From Thioalkalivibrio sp. K90mix (lineage in GTDB: Bacteria; Pseudomonadota; Gammaproteobacteria; Ectothiorhodospirales; Ectothiorhodospiraceae), in NCBI RefSeq assembly GCF_000025545.1, contig NC_013930.1:62001-126000 (forward strand): 64,000 nucleotides of DNA. Direction: 5' to 3'. Made by a program: the position numbers and the translations under genes. Positions 55,144 to 64,000 of this stretch are shown in pieces; positions within the stretch are counted from its first letter, which is position 1; the number at the start of each line of letters is the position of its first letter. The notes beneath the pieces are model-generated. The model made no database searches, had not been told where the DNA came from, and saw nothing but the letters and a program-made list of their open reading frames with translations.

Positions 55144-55644
55144 TTACACCTTCGCGGGGGAGGCCACTCCGATATCCGGCACTGGGAGAGACGCAATCCG
55201 AGCCGGAGTAACGTGCGCGTAATTCGGATGACTGGAGTCGGCCGGAAGAATATGCACCTCGCTTCGGGCATTCTTGAAGCCGATGGAGTGAAGCTCCCGC
55301 TCCGCGCGAAGAACCTCTTCCTGGATTTCATCCTGGGTCGGCACCGCAGGAACAATCGTCGCGGCAACGAGGCGCTGAGGCACCACGGTGTCCGGGCTAT
55401 CGGCCCGGCCGTGACCGTTCGACTGGAACAACGTGCAGACAGTCACCGAGCACTCATGGGATACGGGTGAGAGCATCAGCCCGATCGAAAGCGCGGCCTG
55501 GTCTGCATCGGCATGCGAGCAGTCGTGGTAGCAACCAAGAAAGAAGCGGATCAGTCCAACCCGTTGAGCTAGGGGCTGACAGGAAGGCATGGGGGGATCG
55601 CACGGGGCTTCGTCGTCGAGAATCTCGTCCAGAGATAAAGTCAT
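55144..55644 (-). CDS. Hypothetical protein, 166 residues
   Basis: ATG 55644. The N-terminal third is Cys/His-rich (MPSCQPLAQ, LGCYHDCSHADADQ) without a clear metal motif. The C-terminal half has a helix TQDEIQEEVLRAERELHSIG and then strands. Promoter candidates: -35 TTGAAC (plus-strand 55709-55714) and -10 TATACG (55685-55690). Unrecognised; ends with a strong terminator. Confidence 0.65.
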   Translation of the reverse strand: MTLSLDEILDDEAPCDPPMPSCQPLAQRVGLIRFFLGCYHDCSHADADQAALSIGLMLSPVSHECSVTVCTLFQSNGHGRADSPDTVVPQRLVAATIVPAVPTQDEIQEEVLRAERELHSIGFKNARSEVHILPADSSHPNYAHVTPARIASLPVPDIGVASPAKV

Positions 55645-55738
55645 CTACGCATCCTTGCGTCATGGGTGTCTACGTCCCCCCCCCCGTATATCGCACACCG
55701 GTGGGGTCGTTCAAATCCGCCCCGAACGGCGCACCCAA

Positions 55739-57025
55739 TCAGAGAAAGTCCAGAAGCGTCAGCCAGACCCGCCGGTTCGGATTGGCGCCAGGACCCTGCA
55801 CAACGGAGACCTGCGCCGTAGCCTTGCCCGAATGGCGATCGACCCGGACCGGACCGTGAAAGCGAACCCGAGCTCCGTTGATCAGGTCCATCTCGGCACC
55901 GCGACGAAGCCCCTTCTCCTCGACGAGATCCGCGGTTCGCGAATGGGCCCGAAACAACTCGAGGGCCTGAGCGAATTCTTTTCCCCGCTGCTCCTTCATG
56001 GCGCCTTTACGGGCCTCGTGTTCCTTCAGGACTCGGGACGCCTGAACGTTCAGATCGACGAAGGCCTCGCGCTCCAGCGGACGCAACAGCTGGCCAACGG
56101 GGCGGGATCCTTCAGTGCGAACGAGCCAGGCGACGTCGTCGATCTCTTGGTGTGCCCATTCCGCGCCGCAATCACAGCGCACCACGCCCTGGGCGGCCGG
56201 CAGTTCCAGTGCCAGCTCGGCGTTGCAGTCCGGACACAGCAGTGTCAGCCGACCAGCGGTAATATCGACCGCCGGCTTCGGCCCGATCAGAATCCGCTCG
56301 GCCCACCGCATAGTTCCGGCTTTCACCTCGGCGAGCGTGCGGGTCTCGGGGAGCTGACGGGCATCACGGATCCGTTCGACGGCCGACACCTGGATGGAAG
56401 GCAGTGGCTCCGGAAGCCAGCCCAGATCACCGCCGGCCGCATGCTGCAACGCCTGCGCTTCCGCAACGTAGTTCCCCGTCAGCGTTTCGACCAGACGGTC
56501 AAATGCCGCCTCCGACGTCTCGAACGCACCACCACTCAGCGTGCGGAGCTCACGGCCGCTCCCGGTCTCGGCCACCCAGCCCCGGTGCTCCGGTGCGTAG
56601 CGAATGCGTCCTCGATAACCGTCCGAGAACATCCTCATCTGACCACGCTCCAGGACATCCACCTCCCGGAGTGGCAAAGGAACCCAAAGGGCGAGCCCAT
56701 GGTTGGGGTCCAGCGAGCGGATGTAGCGAATGGCCGCGGCTCGCGAGACCTCCTGGTCGGATGAGTCATTGGCGAGCTGATCCAGCGCGCTCTCGAGCTC
56801 ATCGGGCTCGACGGGCCAGCGCGCCTCACCGCAAACCGCGAGCAGGTCCGCGTGTGCTGCGGCCCCGGGAAGGGAGCGCACGATCGTTACGGTAGGCGGC
56901 AGCGTCTCGCCGCCGTCGAGGTGACGCCGCATCCGCTGCGTGGTCTGAGCGGACGCCCAGGGGTACCAGCCGTCCGGGACGCGATCCGGATGGGCGAGTG
57001 CAATGGTCATCGGGGATTTCAGCAT
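55739..57025 (-). CDS. Zinc-ribbon protein, 428 residues
   Basis: ATG 57025 (MLKSPMTIALAHPDR). Residues ~275-310 contain a zinc ribbon (LCPDCNAEL ... VRCDCGAEW, C-x2-C ... C-x-C). The N-terminal half is mixed (YPWASAQTTQRMRRHL; RGRIRYAPEHRGWVAETG) and the C-terminal half is Arg/Glu-rich and helical (LKEHEARKGAMKEQRGKEFA). No known enzyme motif; it may bind nucleic acid. Behind module 20. Confidence 0.68.
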   Translation of the reverse strand: MLKSPMTIALAHPDRVPDGWYPWASAQTTQRMRRHLDGGETLPPTVTIVRSLPGAAAHADLLAVCGEARWPVEPDELESALDQLANDSSDQEVSRAAAIRYIRSLDPNHGLALWVPLPLREVDVLERGQMRMFSDGYRGRIRYAPEHRGWVAETGSGRELRTLSGGAFETSEAAFDRLVETLTGNYVAEAQALQHAAGGDLGWLPEPLPSIQVSAVERIRDARQLPETRTLAEVKAGTMRWAERILIGPKPAVDITAGRLTLLCPDCNAELALELPAAQGVVRCDCGAEWAHQEIDDVAWLVRTEGSRPVGQLLRPLEREAFVDLNVQASRVLKEHEARKGAMKEQRGKEFAQALELFRAHSRTADLVEEKGLRRGAEMDLINGARVRFHGPVRVDRHSGKATAQVSVVQGPGANPNRRVWLTLLDFL

Positions 57026-57087
57026 GATCTTCTTCCTGTGCCGGCTACGGGCCGGTTCCGTTGCCCTTGAGTGGGCGTTGTTGTGGT
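57026..57087 (-). promoter_or_regulatory. 5'-UTR module 20 (single hairpin)
   Basis: Hairpin CCGGC-CCGTA-GCCGG at 57041-57055 and the CAACGGAA linker, as in other single-hairpin copies. I cannot see a TCGACA box at the right distance, so its promoter may lie further inside the 57088 gene. Confidence 0.62.
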
Positions 57088-57618
57088 TTAGTGTCGTACC
57101 CGCTCGGGATCGTTCCGCGCGTCCAGCAGTGATATGACCGCACCGAGGCCCATCATAATGAACCCGAGCGGCGCGAATGCCCAGACGCTGATACCGCCGA
57201 ACCAGAAAAATGTACCGCCGCCGGCCTCCCCCATTTGGATTGCCAGCAAGACCCCGGCCAGAAGAATAAGGGCCACGTAGCCCCCACCAACCCACTTCAG
57301 CAAAAGCGCCAGCGCCTGATGGTAGTCGGCAGCCTCTGAGAGGCCCCGAGACCCAGACCGGGATCCGGATGCCCCACTTGGATTGGGGGCAGGCGAGGCA
57401 TCCGGATTGAGAATCGTGTCCTCGGGCCCAATCAGCGAGTCGGGAACCGCTCCGCGCACGACCAGGAGGCCCTCCTCTTGCCGCTCCGCGACTGCCAGGA
57501 CCTCGGCCCCTGGGTTCTTTGTCAGCACAATGTGCCCAGCCTCTGCGCAGGTCGGCGCGAGCATCTCGCGGGTCTGCTTGCGCCCCCGGTGTTCGAAATA
57601 GACAACGTATTTGGACAT
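57088..57618 (-). CDS. Membrane protein with N-terminal soluble domain, 176 residues
   Basis: ATG 57618 (MSKYVVYFEHRG), with AGGAGG somewhat far upstream (11 bases). Residues ~1-65 are a small alpha/beta domain. A Pro/Ser/Gly linker (PAPNPSGASGSRSG) leads to two membrane segments (~112-135 and ~143-168). Topology suggests an inner-membrane protein with its N-terminus in the cytoplasm. Unrecognised. Confidence 0.65.
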   Translation of the reverse strand: MSKYVVYFEHRGRKQTREMLAPTCAEAGHIVLTKNPGAEVLAVAERQEEGLLVVRGAVPDSLIGPEDTILNPDASPAPNPSGASGSRSGSRGLSEAADYHQALALLLKWVGGGYVALILLAGVLLAIQMGEAGGGTFFWFGGISVWAFAPLGFIMMGLGAVISLLDARNDPERVRH

Positions 57619-57782
57619 GGTTTGGTCTTCCTCCTGAAAACCGGTGTTGGAATACATCGTCGACGGCATCAGCGCCGAGCTTTCACCTGTCATCCAGCCA
57701 TACTCGAGAGGTGGCGTCGAATTCTGGAGGCACCCTGGCGAAGAAAGACCTGCGCCAGAAACGACGAGCGAGCGGCACCTGG

Positions 57783-58493
57783 TCAGGATGGGTTCTCGAT
57801 CAGCGAGATATAGGTGACCTCGTTGGATGCATCGCGCCATCCGACAAGCAATCCAGACGGCGCCAGCGCAACCGCCTGAAGCGTGCAACCATCATCACTG
57901 GTGTCGTATTGCCATACGGTGGAGCCGTCAGGTCGCGTCTTGGCGAGCATCCCGCTGAGATAGTGATAGCGGAACGAGCTATCATCTTCGAAAACGAGTG
58001 GCGCCGGATAGTCCCCCGATATCTTGCTGATCTCACCGGAATCCAGGTCAACGTCCCACAGCGCAAACGACCCATCCTCGATCAGCACGACGCGACCGTC
58101 GCGGAGTAATTGGATGCTGTGGATATCAGGGGGCACGTCATCGTTCATCCAAATCGGATCCGGGTCGTCGGGGCGGTATCGGGAGACCGCGCGACTGTCC
58201 TTGACAGCAATCAGGTCACCACCCGGAAGCACCACATGCTCTGGCCGCCAGAACTCTTCCCAGTCCCGGTCATACCGGTGGAACGCCAAATCGAAAGACA
58301 GGTCATCGTGGAGTCGAAAGATTGAAGGCGAGGAGGCGCTTGAAGAGGAAATATGAATGCCGCCGTCCGGGTGTTGAGTGAGCTTCCCGATAGCGTTGGG
58401 AACGTTGTTATTCCGATCTACGATCTCGAGGGAGTTCCGATCGATCCGAAGGACGCGATCGGTACCACTATGAGAAGCCCCGATCAGACTCAT
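57783..58493 (-). CDS. Propeller-like repeat protein, leaderless, 236 residues
   Basis: ATG 58493 (MSLIGASHSGTDRVLRID); a GTG at 58673 would add 60 residues. Strand-rich repeats ending in GxVxLxx/YxSG motifs (VLRIDRNSLEIVDRN; HVVLPGGDLIAVKDS; SIQLLRDGRVVLIEDG; QAVALAPSGLLVGWRD) resemble blades of the secreted propeller at 24596, but without a signal peptide. It may be a cytoplasmic relative or a truncated gene. Confidence 0.55.
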   Translation of the reverse strand: MSLIGASHSGTDRVLRIDRNSLEIVDRNNNVPNAIGKLTQHPDGGIHISSSSASSPSIFRLHDDLSFDLAFHRYDRDWEEFWRPEHVVLPGGDLIAVKDSRAVSRYRPDDPDPIWMNDDVPPDIHSIQLLRDGRVVLIEDGSFALWDVDLDSGEISKISGDYPAPLVFEDDSSFRYHYLSGMLAKTRPDGSTVWQYDTSDDGCTLQAVALAPSGLLVGWRDASNEVTYISLIENPS

Positions 58494-58557
58494 CCTTGAG
58501 GTCAGTACGCCCAATCCTCGGCGCGTAGCGAATAAAACTATTCCCGAGGGACGATAG

Positions 58558-61324
<2,767 letters not shown>

Positions 61325-61328
<4 letters not shown>

Positions 61329-63796
61329 CTGAAGTAATCGACCCTGAAGCCGGTGCGTCGAACGCGCCGCTGGAACTGGAAATCGGGAACGTGATGCGGT
61401 CCTCCTTCGCGGACTATGCGATGTCCGTCATCACGGACCGTGCCCTGCCAGATGCCCGGGACGGCCTCAAGCCGGTCCATCGCCGCATCCTATATTCGAT
61501 GCACCAGCTCGGTATCACACACATGGTGGCGCACAAGAAATCGGCGCGCGTCGTCGGGGATGTGCTGGGCAAATACCACCCGCACGGGGACTCCGCCTGC
61601 TACGATTCGGCCGTGCGCATGGCGCAGCACTGGGCGATGCGGCATCCGCTCATCGACGGCCAGGGCAACTTCGGCTCAATCGACGGCGACAATGCCGCGG
61701 CCATGCGCTACACCGAAATGCGCCTGTCGAAGCTGGGTACGCGTCTGTTCGCCGACATCCAGAAGAACACGGTCGACTTCCGCGACAACTTCGATGGCAC
61801 GGAGCGCGAACCCGAGGTTCTCCCCCTCACCTACCCCAACCTGCTGGTCAACGGATCCGAGGGCATCGCGGTCGGTATGGCAACCTCGGTGCCGCCGCAC
61901 AATCTCCGGGAAACCGCCGACGCCTTCTTGGCATGGCTCGACAACCCCGAAATCACCACGCGCGAGATCGCGCAGCACATGCCCGGCCCGGACTTCCCGA
62001 CCGGGGGCATCCTGCACGACCTGGACGGATACATTCAGGCGCTCGATACCGGCCGCGGCGCCGTCAAGCTCCGCTCGCAATGGACGGTCGAAGACCGCCC
62101 GCGCGGGGGATCACGTCTGGTGATCGACCAAATCCCGTATGCGGTGAACAAGGCGAAGCTGGTGGAACAAATCGCCGAGCTGGTGCGTGAGAAGAAGATC
62201 GAAGGGGTTGCCGATCTGCGGGATGAATCCAACAAGAAAGGCATCCGCATCGTGCTCGAGATCAAGCGGGAGTTCGAGGCCGAGGCGATTGCGTTCCAAC
62301 TGGTAACGATGACCCAGCTGGAAACCAGCGTACGCTACAACATCATGGCGCTGGTGGGGCAAACCCCTATGCAGCTTGGCGTACGCGACCTCTTTGAACA
62401 CTTCCGAGCACATCGTATCGAGGTGATTCAGCGCCGCACCCAGTTCGACCTCGACCGGGCGCTGGATCGACTGCATATCCTCGAAGGCCTACTGATGGCG
62501 CTGGACCGTCTGGACGAGACGATTGCGACAATTCGTGCCAGCGCCGATGCCGACGAAGCGCGAGGCGGACTGATCGATCTGCTGGGGATCGACGTGACGC
62601 AGGCTCAGGCCATCCTCGATATGAAGCTCCAGAAGCTCACGGGCTTGCAGATCCAGGATATCCGGGACGAGCACGACCGACTGACCGCCGAGGTGGCAGA
62701 TCTTCGGGACATTCTGGCCCGCAGTGAACGCCAGGTGGAGATCATGCGCACGGAGCTTCTGGATCTGTGCGACCAGCACGCGAATGAGCGCTGCACCGAG
62801 ATCGACACCTCGCTCTCGAAGGTTTCCGCGGCCGATCTCATCCCCGAGGAAGACGTAATGTTGATCGGAACGCAGCAGGGATACCTCAAGCGCATCGCCG
62901 CCAAGGACATGAATCGTCAGAACCGGGGCACGAAGGGTCGCTCTATCATGTCGGTGGGTGAGGATGACCTGGTTACGACGTTTCACGCAGGGCATAGTCA
63001 CGACACCCTGATTGCCCTGACCGATAGCGGTCAGGTCCATGCGATCAAGGCCTACGACATCCCTGATACCGGGCTGGGCAACAAGGGGCGGCACTACCGA
63101 AACGTGTTTGAAGGCGTCGAGGGGAACGTGGTCGCCATGCTGACGGTGGACGGCCTCGAGAGCGTGACCCATTCGCTCGTCATCTTCACCGCCCAGGGGC
63201 TCGTCAAGCGAACCCCATTGTCCGCGTACTCCAATGCGACGCGCCGAGGCGGGATTCAGGGAATATCACTTGTTGAGGGTGACTCAATTGTCTGCGCCCG
63301 TGTCTCGAAGGACGAGCCAAATGAGAGCGTGATCGTCGCGGCTGATAATGCAAAGGCAATCCGCTTCGGTATGGAAGAAGCCCGTGCGATTGGGCGTACC
63401 AGCCGGGGAGTTCGCGCAATGAACCTGTCAGAGGACGCCCGTGTCGTGGCCGGCGACATTATTCACGCCGATGATCTGGAGAAGGCGCACCTCATGGTGG
63501 TCTCCGAAAAAGGCCTCGGTAAAGCGACGCCGGCCAGCGAGTTCCGGTTACAATCCCGCGGCGGCAAGGGGGTCACCTCTTACACGCCGAACAAACGATC
63601 CGGTCCGGTGGTGGCCGCGACAGTGCTCTTCGAGGGCGCTGACGTGGTGCTGTTCAATGACCAGGGTGGTGCCAACCGGATTGCCGGCTCGGATGTGCCA
63701 CACAACGGCCGCGCCACCACCGGTTCCGCCATCATCCGCAACGGATCGGTTCGCAACGTATTGGCGGTCCCGCCGCCGGTCGAAGAAGATCAGTAA
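61325..63796 (+). CDS. gyrA: DNA gyrase/topoisomerase IV subunit A
   Basis: 823 residues from ATG 61325. The breakage-reunion domain contains [19 protein letters not shown], the quinolone region [17 protein letters not shown] with wild-type Ser and Asp at the usual resistance positions, and the active tyrosine in [16 protein letters not shown]. The C-terminal pinwheel has repeated blades and a GyrA-box-like RRGGIQG, favouring gyrase over topoisomerase IV. Together with the 58723 gene it makes a complete second type IIA topoisomerase. It lacks obvious target changes against quinolones. Confidence 0.92.
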
Positions 63797-63802
63797 CCCG
63801 CA

Positions 63803-63829
63803 ACGGGCGAGGCATCAAGTCTCGCCCGT
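63803..63829 (+). terminator. Hairpin after gyrA
   Basis: ACGGGCGAG pairs with CTCGCCCGT around a 9-nt loop directly after the gyrA stop. No T-run, so it may be a weak or Rho-assisted terminator. Confidence 0.5.
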
Positions 63830-63859
63830 CCATTCAGCAGAGAAAGAAAGGATTCGAGC

Positions 63860-64000
63860 ATGACAACGAAGGAAAAATTCCGAGTAGGCGCATCGATTTC
63901 CGCAATTGGCGCCGGTGTGGTTGGCACCGTGATCGTGCTGAGCGCGGCCCAGGCGGAAAGCGAAACCACCCTCCCCGACTCCGTAGAACAAGCACTCGAA
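63860..64000 (+). CDS. Exported protein, start only
   Basis: ATG 63860, after AAAGGA, begins MTTKEKFRVGASISAIGAG, then VVGTVIVLSAAQAES, a typical signal peptide with likely cleavage after AQA. Only 47 codons are visible. Product unknown. Confidence 0.55.
   Translation, partial: MTTKEKFRVGASISAIGAGVVGTVIVLSAAQAESETTLPDSVEQALE

Noticed and set aside
9138-57055. The CCGGC hairpins as Rho-independent terminators
   Set aside because: They lie immediately upstream of start codons, lack T-runs and follow promoter boxes, so they are leader structures.

Overview
The window is 64 kb of GC-rich DNA with a dense, mostly leftward (minus-strand) gene order. Many encoded proteins are short, acidic and unrecognised. 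No ribosomal, tRNA or central-metabolism genes are visible. The content (type IV-A CRISPR-Cas, two toxin-antitoxin loci, DNA methyltransferases, a DarB-like methylase-helicase, dUTPase, two PP-loop ATPases, a TnpB element, a second set of gyrase genes) points to a large plasmid or phage-plasmid. The likely host is a halophilic or haloalkaliphilic gammaproteobacterium such as Thioalkalivibrio or another member of the Ectothiorhodospiraceae. The host is an inference from base composition, acidic proteins and the type IV-A locus. No replication, partition or conjugation genes are in view.

Layout. 1-5700: a type IV-A CRISPR-Cas locus, with csf4/dinG divergent from csf5-csf1-csf2-csf3, then a leader, an 8-repeat array and an eroded repeat tail. 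5700-14300: minus-strand genes including a UvrD-like helicase, a putative metallopeptidase, a SLOG-domain protein and a large DndC/PAPS-reductase-like ATPase. 14360-15840: a plus-strand Xre-RES toxin-antitoxin operon followed by a second, degenerate, inverted mini-CRISPR array. 16-26 kb: small accessory genes, dut, a second PP-loop ATPase and a secreted beta-propeller. 26.5-31.6 kb: a 1709-residue methylase-helicase. 33.6-35.3 kb: an IS605-group tnpB element. 35.3-40 kb: RNase H-like, AP2-like, repressor, PrlF-YhaV and Xre genes. 40-44 kb: C5 and N6 methyltransferases and what looks like a Cas4-like nuclease split into two genes around a DUF4326 gene. 44-58 kb: a subtilisin-like autotransporter lipoprotein, nucleotidyltransferase, QmcA-NfeD, XPF/ERCC4-type nuclease, DUF3268 protein and a GHKL ATPase fused to a zincin-like domain. 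58.7-63.8 kb: a plus-strand gyrB-orf-gyrA operon whose middle gene is frameshifted.

The most striking unexplained structure is a repeated promoter/5'-UTR module that precedes about twenty of the minus-strand genes. It has a -35 box close to TCGACA, a 16-17 bp spacer, a -10 box of type TAnnnT, and then one or two GC-rich hairpins. The last hairpin has the core CCGGC-CCGNA-GCCGG and sits immediately before the ribosome binding site. Copies differ by compensatory stem changes, which suggests that the RNA structure is selected. The csf operon, the toxin-antitoxin operons, tnpB and the gyrase operon do not have the module. One spacer of the degenerate mini-array carries, at its 5' (seed) end, a 12-nt word found in six copies of the module. 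This raises the testable idea that the plasmid's own type IV-A complex can silence part of this regulon.
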